From NCBI RefSeq assembly GCF_013386765.1, contig NZ_JACARE010000024.1:1-42789 (forward strand): a stretch of 42,789 nt of DNA, written 5' to 3'. The notes under the pieces were generated by a model. That model made no database searches, had not been told where the DNA came from, and was given only the letters and a program-made list of their open reading frames with translations. Below, in pieces: positions 6,356 through 14,538 of the stretch; the stretch's first letter is position 1, and each line of letters opens with the position of its first letter. The translations under genes were made by a program, and so were the position numbers. This DNA is from Pseudomonas yamanorum. GTDB lineage: Bacteria; Pseudomonadota; Gammaproteobacteria; Pseudomonadales; Pseudomonadaceae.

Positions 6356-9063
6356 TGAACCGCCAGACCACCGCGTCCACCTGCTGCTACTGCGGGGTCG
6401 GTTGCGGCGTGCTGATCGAGCATGATGGCTCGCAGATCCTCGGCGTCAGCGGCGATCCAAGCCACCCGGCCAACTTCGGCAAGCTGTGCAGCAAGGGTTC
6501 GAGCCTGCACCTGACCGGCGACCTGGCGGCCCGCGCGCTGTATCCGGAACTGCGGCTGGGCAAGGGCCTGGCCCGCAGCCGCACCGATTGGGACACCGCC
6601 CTGGAACACGCGGCGAATGTGTTCGCCGAGACCATCGCCGAACACGGGCCCGACAGCGTCGCGTTCTACATCTCCGGGCAGTTGCTGACCGAGGACTACT
6701 ACAGCTTCAACAAACTGGCGCGGGCGCTGGTGGGTACCAACAACATCGATAGCAACTCGCGGCTGTGCATGTCGTCGGCAGTGGTCGGCTACAAGCGCAG
6801 CCTGGGGGCCGATGCGCCGCCGTGCAGCTACGAGGACCTGGAGTCGAGCGACTGCGTGATGATCGTCGGCAGCAACATGGCCTACGCGCATCCGGTTTTG
6901 TTCCGACGCCTGGAGGAGGCCAAAGCCCGGCGGCCACAGATGAAGGTGGTGGTGATCGATCCCCGGCGTACCGACACCTGCGACCTGGCAGACCTGCATC
7001 TGGCGATTTTGCCGGGCACGGATGTCGCGTTGTTCCATGGGATCTTGCACTTGTTGCTGTGGGAAGACTGGATCGACCGCGACTTTATCCAGGCCCATAC
7101 CGACGGCCTGGTGGAACTCAAACGCCTGGTTCACGACTACACGCCGCAAATGGTTACGCAACTGTGCGGGATCAGTGTCGAGCAACTGCGCCTGTGCGCG
7201 GAATGGGTCGGCACCTCGGCGAGTTTTCTGTCGCTGTGGTGCATGGGGCTTAACCAATCCACCGCGGGCAGTGCGAAGAACAGCGCCTTGATCAACCTGC
7301 ACCTGGCCACCGGCACCATTGGCCGCACCGGCTGCGGACCGTTCTCTCTGACCGGTCAGCCGAATGCCATGGGTGGGCGGGAAACCGGCAGTTTGTCGAA
7401 TCTGCTGCCGGGGCACCGCGAGGCGGCCAACCCTGAACACCGGGCAGAGGTAGCCGCGTATTGGGGGGTCGAACAACTACCAGCCAACACCGGGCTGACC
7501 GCTATCGAACTGTTTGAACAGGTCCAGGCCGGCAAGATCAAGGCCCTGTGGATCGCCTGCACCAACCCCGCCCAATCCCTGCCCGACCAGAACACCGTGC
7601 GCCAGGCTTTGGAAGCATGTCCGTTCGTGGTGCTACAGGAAGCTTTTCGTACAACCGAGACGGCGCGTTTCGCCGACCTGTTGTTGCCGGCGGCGAGTTG
7701 GGGCGAGAAAGAAGGCACAGTTACCAACTCTGAACGGCGCATTTCCCATGTCCGCCAAGCCATCGTCCCACCTGGCGAAGCCCGGCCGGACTGGGCAATC
7801 ACCGTGGATTTTGCCCAGCGCCTGGAGCAGCGTCTTTGTCCCGGAAAACCGGGGCTTTTTGCCTTTGAGCAACCCGCGCAGATCTTTGATGAATACAAAC
7901 TGCTGACCCGCGGGCGCGACCTCGACCTGTCGGGCATCAGTCACGCCCTGCTGGACCGGATCGGCCCGCAACAATGGCCGTTCCCGACCAGCGCGGTGAG
8001 CGGCACCACACGCTTGTATACAGATGGGATTTTTCCTACCGAGACGGGCCGCGCGCACTTTGTGGCCGACCCTTATCGCGCCGCCAAGGAGCAGCGTGAC
8101 GCGCGTTTCCCGCTCACCCTGATCACCGGGCGCCTGCGGGACCAATGGCACGGCATGAGCCGCACCGGCACCGCAGCGCAGTTGTTCGGCCATGTCAGCG
8201 AGGCGTTGCTCAGCCTGCACCCGGATGAGCTGCGTCGACATCGCTTGAAGGAAGGCGACCTGGTCAGCCTGAAAAGCCGGCGCGGCAGCGTGATTGTGGC
8301 CGTCGGCAGTGATGACAGCGTGCGTCCCGGCCAGGCGTTTCTGCCAATGCACTGGGGCGACCGGTTTCTCAAAGGCGGTGTCAACGCGCTCACCCAACCG
8401 GCGTTCGACCCGCTGTCCAAACAGCCGGAACTCAAACACAGCGGCGTGCGCCTGGAGGCGGTGCAACTGCCCTGGCATTTGTTTGCGCTGATTGAAGGCG
8501 ATGTGCAGCAACACTTTGAAGCATTGAGACCGCTGTGTGAGGGTTTTGCCTACGTCAGCCTGAGCCTGACCGGGCGTGAGCGGCCCGCCCTGCTGATTCG
8601 CGCCGCTCATCACGAGGCGCCGGCGCTTGAGCTTCTGAAGCAGATTGACCAGTTGCTGGGCCTCAATGACGGCCCAGTCATGGCCTACGACGACCCGCGG
8701 CGCTCGATTGGCAAGCGAGTAAAAATCGAAAAAGGTCGCATCACTGCGATCCGCCTGGCCGGCGAAACCCTGGCTCGCCATTGGTTGCAAAGCCTGTGGC
8801 TGGAAGGTCGTACCGATGACCAGTTACGACGCTGGCTGCTGGCGCCATTGAGTGCGCCACCGGGGGGCGGTTCGACCAGCAACAAGACGCTATGCAATTG
8901 CAAGAACGTCAGCGAAAGCGCGGTGTGCGCCGGCATTGCCCGGGGCCTGGACCTGAATGGGCTGAAGCAGGAACTGGGTTGCGGCACGCAATGCGGCTCC
9001 TGTGTACCGGAAATCAAACGACTATTGGCGAGCGGCACACAGCCAATCGCGATCACGGTGTGA
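6355..9063 (+). CDS. nasC: Assimilatory nitrate reductase catalytic subunit
   Basis: A 902-residue molybdopterin oxidoreductase that reduces nitrate to nitrite in the cytoplasm. The N-terminal [4Fe-4S] ligands are visible (C10, C13, C17 and C45), followed by the bis-MGD-binding molybdopterin domains and the molydopterin dinucleotide-binding domain (LITGRLRDQWHGMSRT). The last ~70 residues form a BFD-like [2Fe-2S] domain (CNCKNVSESAVCAG and CGTQCGSC). This matches the Nas-type reductase with a fused C-terminal iron-sulfur domain. No separate FAD reductase (NasB type) is encoded nearby. ATG 6355 is preferred over the TTG at 6352 and overlaps the nirD stop. Naming of nas genes differs between genera; nasC follows Pseudomonas usage. 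Confidence 0.95.
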   Translation: MNRQTTASTCCYCGVGCGVLIEHDGSQILGVSGDPSHPANFGKLCSKGSSLHLTGDLAARALYPELRLGKGLARSRTDWDTALEHAANVFAETIAEHGPDSVAFYISGQLLTEDYYSFNKLARALVGTNNIDSNSRLCMSSAVVGYKRSLGADAPPCSYEDLESSDCVMIVGSNMAYAHPVLFRRLEEAKARRPQMKVVVIDPRRTDTCDLADLHLAILPGTDVALFHGILHLLLWEDWIDRDFIQAHTDGLVELKRLVHDYTPQMVTQLCGISVEQLRLCAEWVGTSASFLSLWCMGLNQSTAGSAKNSALINLHLATGTIGRTGCGPFSLTGQPNAMGGRETGSLSNLLPGHREAANPEHRAEVAAYWGVEQLPANTGLTAIELFEQVQAGKIKALWIACTNPAQSLPDQNTVRQALEACPFVVLQEAFRTTETARFADLLLPAASWGEKEGTVTNSERRISHVRQAIVPPGEARPDWAITVDFAQRLEQRLCPGKPGLFAFEQPAQIFDEYKLLTRGRDLDLSGISHALLDRIGPQQWPFPTSAVSGTTRLYTDGIFPTETGRAHFVADPYRAAKEQRDARFPLTLITGRLRDQWHGMSRTGTAAQLFGHVSEALLSLHPDELRRHRLKEGDLVSLKSRRGSVIVAVGSDDSVRPGQAFLPMHWGDRFLKGGVNALTQPAFDPLSKQPELKHSGVRLEAVQLPWHLFALIEGDVQQHFEALRPLCEGFAYVSLSLTGRERPALLIRAAHHEAPALELLKQIDQLLGLNDGPVMAYDDPRRSIGKRVKIEKGRITAIRLAGETLARHWLQSLWLEGRTDDQLRRWLLAPLSAPPGGGSTSNKTLCNCKNVSESAVCAGIARGLDLNGLKQELGCGTQCGSCVPEIKRLLASGTQPIAITV

Positions 9064-9072
9064 GGGATGCAT

Positions 9073-9816
9073 ATGAGCGCAAAAGTCTGGCTGGTGGGTG
9101 CAGGCCCCGGTGATCCGGAGCTGCTGACACTCAAGGCAGTGAGAGCCCTGCGGGAAGCCGACGTGGTGCTGATCGATGATCTGGTCAACCCGGCGCTGCT
9201 GGAGCATTGCCCCGCTGCCCGGCTGATCACCGTGGGTAAACGCGGCGGCTGTCGGTCCACGCCCCAGGCCTTTATCCACCGCCTGATGTTGCGTTATGCC
9301 CGGCAAGGCAAATGCGTGGTGCGGCTCAAGGGTGGCGATCCGTGCATTTTTGGTCGCGGCGGCGAAGAGGCGGCCTGGCTCAGGCAGCATGGGGTGGAAG
9401 TGGAGTTGGTCAATGGCATTACGGCGGGGCTGGCCGGGGCAACGAACTGTGATATTCCGCTCACCTTGCGCGGTGTCAGCCGTGGCGTCACGTTGGTTAC
9501 GGCCCACACCCAGGACGACAGCAGTCTCAATTGGCGGGCACTGGCCGAGGGCGGCACGACGTTGGTGATCTATATGGGAGTGGCGAAGCTGGGGGAGATT
9601 CGGCAGCAGCTGCTGGAAGGTGGCATGAGCGATGACATGCCGGTGGCGATGATTGAAAACGCCTCGTTGCCACAGCAACGCGAGTGTCGCAGCAGCCTTT
9701 CCCGCATGCAGGAGGACGCCCAGGACTTCGCCCTGAAGAGCCCGGCGATTCTGGTGATTGGCCAGGTTATCCAGGCGACGCAAGCGGTTGAAGCCTTGGC
9801 CAGCGTTAGCGCCTGA
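9073..9816 (+). CDS. cobA: Uroporphyrinogen-III C-methyltransferase (SUMT)
   Basis: A 247-residue SAM-dependent methyltransferase that converts uroporphyrinogen III to precorrin-2, the first step to siroheme. The family motifs GAGPGDPELLTLKA near the N terminus and LKGGDPCIFGRGGEE in the middle are intact. It has only the SUMT domain and not the dehydrogenase/ferrochelatase part found in CysG. As the last gene of the nirB operon it would supply siroheme for NirB. ATG 9073 is chosen because GAGGG at 9062-9066 is 6 nt upstream; ATG 9067 touches that site. A strong terminator follows. Confidence 0.94.
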   Translation: MSAKVWLVGAGPGDPELLTLKAVRALREADVVLIDDLVNPALLEHCPAARLITVGKRGGCRSTPQAFIHRLMLRYARQGKCVVRLKGGDPCIFGRGGEEAAWLRQHGVEVELVNGITAGLAGATNCDIPLTLRGVSRGVTLVTAHTQDDSSLNWRALAEGGTTLVIYMGVAKLGEIRQQLLEGGMSDDMPVAMIENASLPQQRECRSSLSRMQEDAQDFALKSPAILVIGQVIQATQAVEALASVSA

Positions 9817-9831
9817 GACAAATGACAGGCG

Positions 9832-9862
9832 AAAAAAAGCCCGGCCTAAGCCGGGCTTTTTT
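9832..9862. terminator. Bidirectional terminator between cobA and oprF
   Basis: An 8-bp GC-rich stem (AGCCCGGC, 9838-9845, with 9850-9857) has loop CTAA. It is flanked by A7 on the left and T6 on the right, so it can end transcription of cobA rightward and of oprF leftward. Confidence 0.92.
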
Positions 9863-9876
9863 CTACAACTCAGTAA

Positions 9877-10860
9877 TTACTGAGCTGCTTGTGCTTCTAC
9901 CGAGGCTTCTACGCGACGGTTGATAGCACGGCCAGCTTCAGTTGCGTTGTCAGCAACTGGGCGGGATTTGCCATAACCAACCGAGCTTACGCGGTTAGGA
10001 GCAATACCGTCTTTGACCAGGACTTGCTTAACAGCGTCAGCACGACGCTGGGACAGCTTCTGGTTGTAAGCGTCAGGACCGACGGAGTCAGTGTGACCTT
10101 CAACAACGGTGGTGGTTTGTGGGTACTGTTTCATGAAGTCAGCGAGGTTTTTCACGTCGCCGTAGCTGTTAGGCTTAACAACCGACTTGTCGAAGTCGAA
10201 CTTCACGTCCAGCTCAACACGAACAACCTGAGCAACCGGAGCTTCTGGCTCTGGAACTGGCTCTGGAGCTGGTGCTGGGGTAGGAGCTGGAGCAGTTTTA
10301 CCAGCGTTGCCGCCGAAGTTTACGCCCAGACCAACCAGTGCGGAGTAATCCCACTTGCCGTTGTCCAGTGCGTAGTCAGCTTCAACACCAGCACGTGCGA
10401 ACAGGTTGTCGGTGAAGTAGTACTTCACACCAGCGCCAGCGATAGCCAGGGTCGATTGATCGCGACCTTTGTGACCATCAGCTTCTACGTTGGTACGGCT
10501 CTGGTGGCCGAAACCGCCCTCTACGTATGGACGCAGGGAGTCAACACCAGCTTGACCGAAGTGGTACTGAGCAGTAACGCTGCCGGTATCACCCTTGATC
10601 TTCTGGCTACCGGTACCGTCGTTCGAACGGGTGTGGTTGGTAGTGTCGTAGTTCAGGTTGAGCGACACGTCGTCGGTCAGGAAGTAACCGATGCTTGCGC
10701 CAGGATTGAAGCCGTCTTCGATATGCTTGACGCTATCGTTGAACTGCTTTTTGTAGAACAGCTGGCCTTCAACTGCGCCTTGACCTTGTGCCAGAGCGCC
10801 GAAGGAAGTAGCAGCAATAAGAGTACCAATGGCCAAGCCCAAGGTGTTTTTCAGTTTCAT
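9877..10860 (-). CDS. oprF: Major outer-membrane porin OprF
   Basis: A 327-residue OmpA-family protein. Residues 1-24 are a signal peptide cleaved after ALA. Residues about 25-185 form the N-terminal beta-barrel, ~189-208 a Pro/Ala/Glu-rich hinge, and 215-327 the peptidoglycan-binding OmpA domain (EGHTDS at 254-259; the ligand-binding D241 and R315/R316 region is present). The protein has no cysteines. The P. aeruginosa protein has a disulfide loop where this one has the proline-rich hinge, a known feature of P. fluorescens OprF. ATG 10860 is preceded by GGGGA 8 nt upstream. It lies just after sigX on the same strand; in pseudomonads SigX drives oprF. Confidence 0.97.
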   Translation of the reverse strand: MKLKNTLGLAIGTLIAATSFGALAQGQGAVEGQLFYKKQFNDSVKHIEDGFNPGASIGYFLTDDVSLNLNYDTTNHTRSNDGTGSQKIKGDTGSVTAQYHFGQAGVDSLRPYVEGGFGHQSRTNVEADGHKGRDQSTLAIAGAGVKYYFTDNLFARAGVEADYALDNGKWDYSALVGLGVNFGGNAGKTAPAPTPAPAPEPVPEPEAPVAQVVRVELDVKFDFDKSVVKPNSYGDVKNLADFMKQYPQTTTVVEGHTDSVGPDAYNQKLSQRRADAVKQVLVKDGIAPNRVSSVGYGKSRPVADNATEAGRAINRRVEASVEAQAAQ

Positions 10861-10967
10861 CCGTTAAATCCCCATCTGGTGATTGTAAAGCAGTCCCACA
10901 TACCGGGGGACAACTCGGCGACAAGTCTAACAGAACTTGCCTACACGTAAGAGATATTTGCCACGCA

Positions 10968-11558
10968 CTAAGTTTCAGTACTGCCCGCAAATTTCTCACG
11001 TAATTTATCAAGAGCGCGTTTGTAACGCATTTTTGTAGCACTCAAACCCATATGCATGATGTCAGCAATTTCCTGAAATTCCAGCTCTGCGACAAATCGT
11101 AGCACCAGAATTTCCCGGTCAATCGGATTCACATGCACCAGCCAGCGATCGAGTCCGCCCTTCTCTTCCGGGGTTGGCGCCTTCTCTTCAGACGCTTCCT
11201 CAAGGGGGTCCAGACTCAAAGCATCCATCAAGCGACGCTTTCGCCGTTCCTTCCGATACTGCGTGATGCACTCGTTGTACGTGATGCTATAGAGCCATGT
11301 CTTGAACTTCGATTTGCCCTCAAAGTTCTTCAGGCCGTAGAGCACCTTGAGCATCACTTCCTGACAGACATCATCCGCATCTCTATCGTTCCCTAAATAC
11401 CTTGAACAAACGTTGAACAGAGTGCGTTGATACCTGCGCATCAATTCTTCATACGCGCGTGTTACGTGAAACAGCTCCGTGTGCGAGCGCGCGACCAACT
11501 CCTCATCAGAGAGCTCACGGGGGTCATAGCGCGTGGACAGCGTTTGGGCTTTATTCAA
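10968..11558 (-). CDS. sigX: ECF sigma factor SigX
   Basis: A 196-residue extracytoplasmic-function sigma factor. It has sigma region 2 (DADDVCQEVMLKVL, then FKTWLYSITYNECI) and region 4 (PIDREILVLRFVAELEFQEI with a helix-turn-helix), separated by an acidic linker. The sequence closely matches SigX, which controls oprF and envelope and fatty-acid functions in pseudomonads. Translation apparently starts at TTG (11556-11558), because no ATG or GTG precedes region 2 in frame. No anti-sigma gene is adjacent; cmpX and crfX lie immediately upstream, as in other pseudomonads. The 107-nt gap to oprF should hold the oprF promoter, but I could not assign its boxes with confidence. Confidence 0.95.
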   Translation of the reverse strand: MNKAQTLSTRYDPRELSDEELVARSHTELFHVTRAYEELMRRYQRTLFNVCSRYLGNDRDADDVCQEVMLKVLYGLKNFEGKSKFKTWLYSITYNECITQYRKERRKRRLMDALSLDPLEEASEEKAPTPEEKGGLDRWLVHVNPIDREILVLRFVAELEFQEIADIMHMGLSATKMRYKRALDKLREKFAGSTET

Positions 11559-11645
11559 AACAAGTCGTGCCGACAGTCAGGTCAATGTCCGCCTCAGCCT
11601 GGATACCCAGGATTGCGGCGGCGTACATTAGCAGGGTTTGCCGGG

Positions 11646-12476
11646 TTAGCGGCTAGTCACATGCTGTTCCAGCAGGATCCGATTCGAAAGCGACACCAGC
11701 TCGCCATCATCCGTCAGCACTGTTGTCTTGACCGTGCCGATCTCTTCGATCTGCCCTTCGACCTCGCCCACACGCACTTGTTGCCCAACCTGATACAGCT
11801 CACGCACATAGATTCCCGCAAGAATCTGCCCGGCAATTTCCCGGCTTCCCAGACCCATGGCCAGCGCAACGGCCAGACCAACGGTAATCAAAACAATCAC
11901 AATCACATGGTTCAGCAGGTCAGTCTTGACCTCCAACTGGCTGATCGCGACCGAAATACTGATGATAATCACCAGGCCTTGAGCGATTCGCCCCAAGCCA
12001 CTGGCGTAATCCAAACCCACACCTTCGGCCGCTCCGCGCACCAGGCCATTGGCCAATTGCGCCAGCAAAACCCCTACCAGCAACACCAGCGCGCCACCGA
12101 ATACCTTCGGCAAATACAGCGCCAGCATGTCGAGCGTAGCTGAAACTCGCTCAAGTCCAAGGGATTCAGCCGCAGAAACCAGAAAAATCAGCAAAACAAA
12201 CCAATAAACGATCTTGCCGATCAATGTCGAGATCGGCACCTGCAGCCCGGCACGCCCCAGAATCTTGGTCAGGCCGGTACCGCCCATCAGTCGATCAAGA
12301 CCCAGCTTAGCCAGCAATTTGGAAAGCAGGGTGTCGAGCAGCTTGGCCACGACAAAACCCAGCAGTACCACCACCAGGGCACCAAACAGGTTGGGAATGA
12401 AATTCGCCACCTTGGTCCACAGCGCAGTCATTGCAGTTACCAGACTCTGGGTCCAGAGATCGAGTTCCATATTCAT
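11646..12476 (-). CDS. cmpX: MscS-like membrane protein CmpX
   Basis: A 276-residue inner-membrane protein with about five hydrophobic segments, followed by a short MscS-type beta domain (VRVGEVEGQIEEIGTVKTT) in which mechanosensitive-channel features are recognisable. Its place directly upstream of sigX identifies it as CmpX, which in pseudomonads links membrane state to SigX activity. The ATG overlaps the stop of crfX (ATGA). An 87-nt gap separates it from sigX and holds only a weak 5-bp hairpin (CCTGG/CCAGG). Confidence 0.9.
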   Translation of the reverse strand: MNMELDLWTQSLVTAMTALWTKVANFIPNLFGALVVVLLGFVVAKLLDTLLSKLLAKLGLDRLMGGTGLTKILGRAGLQVPISTLIGKIVYWFVLLIFLVSAAESLGLERVSATLDMLALYLPKVFGGALVLLVGVLLAQLANGLVRGAAEGVGLDYASGLGRIAQGLVIIISISVAISQLEVKTDLLNHVIVIVLITVGLAVALAMGLGSREIAGQILAGIYVRELYQVGQQVRVGEVEGQIEEIGTVKTTVLTDDGELVSLSNRILLEQHVTSR

Positions 12477-12718
12477 TCAGCCTTATCAGCAGTGCGAGCA
12501 AGAGGTTTACGACGGGAAACCGGTGAAACATGGGCCGAACCGTTGTTCAGGGCCATCATCAATGCCGGCAACCAGCGGCCGAGCAGGCCGAACAGGTCCC
12601 CCGCCCCGACCTGGCGGTTGGCGGTTTTCAAAACGCGACCCAGGCAAGCATCGTCGTCCCGGTTGGACGGCGAAGCGTTAAGCATGTCACGCAAAGACTG
12701 TTCGAACGGATCGTGCAT
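12473..12718 (-). CDS. crfX: Small conserved protein CrfX
   Basis: An 81-residue soluble protein beginning MHDPFEQSLRDML, conserved between cmaX and cmpX in pseudomonads. No catalytic motif or membrane segment is obvious; the C terminus is basic and low in complexity. ATG 12718 is supported by AGAGG about 6 nt upstream; the longer frame would need a TTG. The stop overlaps the cmpX start. Function is not established from the sequence; the neighbours suggest a role in the SigX envelope-stress module. Confidence 0.85.
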   Translation of the reverse strand: MHDPFEQSLRDMLNASPSNRDDDACLGRVLKTANRQVGAGDLFGLLGRWLPALMMALNNGSAHVSPVSRRKPLARTADKAE

Positions 12719-12763
12719 AAAGACCTCTCGCAAGTGATTTAAAAGACGAGGGTAAAATTCTTC

Positions 12764-12806
12764 GGGTCACATGACCTCTTTCCACGTTCAGGTCACATTC
12801 AGGTCA
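12764..12806. repeat. Short direct and inverted repeats upstream of crfX
   Basis: The 85-nt gap between cmaX and crfX has TTCAGGTCA twice, 11 bp apart (12787-12795 and 12798-12806, the second running into the cmaX stop). It also has an inverted GGTCA-CA-TGACC at 12765-12776. The 11-bp helical phasing suggests a protein-binding site near a crfX promoter, but no known operator was recognised. Confidence 0.4.
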
Positions 12807-13799
12807 GACCCAGCGTAAACGTCGAAACAACCACCATTGCCCGACCGCCACCGAGACCATCATCAGGCATGCAATCAGGAACCCGTAAGGGCTGGAAGAG
12901 AACGGAATCCCCCCCACGTTGATCCCCAGCAAACCGGTCAGAAAACTCATCGGCAGGAAGATCCCGGTGATGATCCCGAAGCGGTACATGGTGCGGTTCA
13001 TGCGCAGGCTCAAACGCCGGTCTTCGGTCTCAAGCACAAGCCCCACGCGCTCCCGGGCCAATTCCAGCTCTTCCAGGTAACGGGTCAGGCTGTTGTTCAA
13101 TTCGTTCCAGTAGTCAGCATCGTCATCGCAGAACCAGGGCAACTTGATCCGGGTCAACTGCGCGAAAATATCCCGTTGTGGCGACAGGAAACGTTTCAGC
13201 CCGGCGGCGCGCCGACGGATCTGCAAAACGCTGCCATGCTCCGGGGTATACCGTTCGTCGGCATCCAGTTTTTCTTCTTCGATATCGACGATTTCGGACA
13301 GATCGCTGACCAGATCCTGGACCTTGTTGGTCAGGTACTGCGCCATATAAAGGACCAGTTCCGAGGCAGTCTTGGGCCCCTTGCCATCCGCCAACTGCAC
13401 CAGCAACTCATCGGTGGCGCGTAACGGGCGCAAGCGCAGGGAGATCACCCGTGCCGCCGAGGCAAAGATGCGCACCGAGACCATGTCTTCCGGTTCGGCG
13501 CCTGGGTTCAGGTTGACCCCGCGTAAAAACAGCAGCAGTTCGGCGTCCGGCAACGGCAACAGGCGTGGGCGGGTGTTTTCCTCCAGCAGCAGGTCACACG
13601 CGAACTCGCTCAAGCCGCTGGATTTGCGCAACCAGGTCTGGGTCTGGGGATGGCTACGGTCCCAATGCAGCCAAAGGCTTTCCTGAGGCTGCAGTTGCAG
13701 CTCATCAAGCTCTGTCCGGGCAATCGAACGCGCGCCACCTTTACCGTCCAGCACCAGGGCATGCACCAGCCCCCACTGCGCGTTTTCTTCCTCGAACAT
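12804..13799 (-). CDS. cmaX: CorA/ZntB-family divalent cation transporter CmaX
   Basis: A 331-residue CorA-superfamily protein with a long cytoplasmic N-terminal domain, an alpha-helical stretch rich in Glu/Arg, and two transmembrane helices at the C terminus. The signature loop between them reads GINVGGIP rather than the canonical GMN, as in the ZntB-like branch. The transported ion (Mg2+, Zn2+ or other) cannot be decided from sequence. ATG 13799 has AGGGG 5 nt upstream; a GTG two codons earlier is less likely. It is the first gene of the cmaX-crfX-cmpX-sigX series. Confidence 0.9.
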   Translation of the reverse strand: MFEEENAQWGLVHALVLDGKGGARSIARTELDELQLQPQESLWLHWDRSHPQTQTWLRKSSGLSEFACDLLLEENTRPRLLPLPDAELLLFLRGVNLNPGAEPEDMVSVRIFASAARVISLRLRPLRATDELLVQLADGKGPKTASELVLYMAQYLTNKVQDLVSDLSEIVDIEEEKLDADERYTPEHGSVLQIRRRAAGLKRFLSPQRDIFAQLTRIKLPWFCDDDADYWNELNNSLTRYLEELELARERVGLVLETEDRRLSLRMNRTMYRFGIITGIFLPMSFLTGLLGINVGGIPFSSSPYGFLIACLMMVSVAVGQWWLFRRLRWV

Positions 13800-13824
13800 C
13801 CTCACCCCTGTCGGCTACTGCTGT

Positions 13825-14316
13825 TTATTCAGGCATTTTCAGCGGGCTGGGAGAGACGATCACACCGTTATTGTCGGCGTACACGTACTCACCCGGGCGG
13901 AAGGTCACGCCAGCGAAGGTCACCGCCACGTTCAAATCGCCAATGCCGCGTTTGTCAGTCTTCATCGGGTGGCTGGCCAGGGCCTGTACACCCAAATCGG
14001 TCTGGGCAATCACGTCGACATCGCGGATGCAGCCGTAGATCACCAGCCCTTCCCAGCCGTTTTTCGCGGCTTTCTCGGCAATCATGTCGCCCAGCAATGC
14101 GCGGCGCAGGGAACCACCACCGTCGACCACCAGCACCTTGCCGGCGCCATTGAGTTCGGCTTGTTCCTTGACCAGGGAATTGTCTTCAAAGCACTTGATG
14201 GTGACGATCTCGCCACCAAAGGAGTCTCGGCCGCCGAAATTGCTGAACATCGGCTCAACCACCTGCACCAGCTCCGGGTAGGCGTCACACAGGTCGGGGG
14301 TAAGGTAATGGTTCAT
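13825..14316 (-). CDS. rraA: RraA family protein (RNase E inhibitor / HMG aldolase-like)
   Basis: A 163-residue RraA protein, normal length for the family. RraA of E. coli binds RNase E and inhibits it; homologues in other bacteria act as 4-hydroxy-4-methyl-2-oxoglutarate aldolases. The conserved core is present: GGRDSFGGEI near residue 28, then VVDGGGSLRRALLGD and the GCIRDVD segment holding the aldolase-type Arg-Asp. I cannot choose between the two activities by sequence alone. ATG 14316 has AGGAG 8 nt upstream; the longer frame is rejected. Confidence 0.9.
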   Translation of the reverse strand: MNHYLTPDLCDAYPELVQVVEPMFSNFGGRDSFGGEIVTIKCFEDNSLVKEQAELNGAGKVLVVDGGGSLRRALLGDMIAEKAAKNGWEGLVIYGCIRDVDVIAQTDLGVQALASHPMKTDKRGIGDLNVAVTFAGVTFRPGEYVYADNNGVIVSPSPLKMPE

Positions 14317-14538
14317 CGAGAAACTCCTGTAGGTGAAAGAAGGTGTCAAACATCCCACTGTTTACTTACATCTGGAAACGCTTTGCCATGAAGGTTCTTT
14401 AATCCGGGCCGAATAGTCGGGCCCATAGGACAGCGACGCAAGACCCACTACGCGACTGAATATGACCAGAACCATCCGATGCGTCATATCTTAGCCGCTA
14501 CGAGAAGCAAGCGAAACGCCCCTGATAGAGCCTCCCGC
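14317..14538. other. Intergenic region between the hydrolase gene and rraA
   Basis: 222 nt without a convincing gene. Both flanking genes read leftward, so this must contain any separate rraA promoter. One short hairpin (GGGCC/GGCCC near 14405-14423) is visible, without a T tract. Nothing else recognisable was found. Confidence 0.5.

Noticed and set aside
10893..10911. GTCCC/GGGAC hairpin in the oprF leader as a terminator or riboswitch
   Set aside because: Only 5 bp with a 9-nt loop and no T tract.
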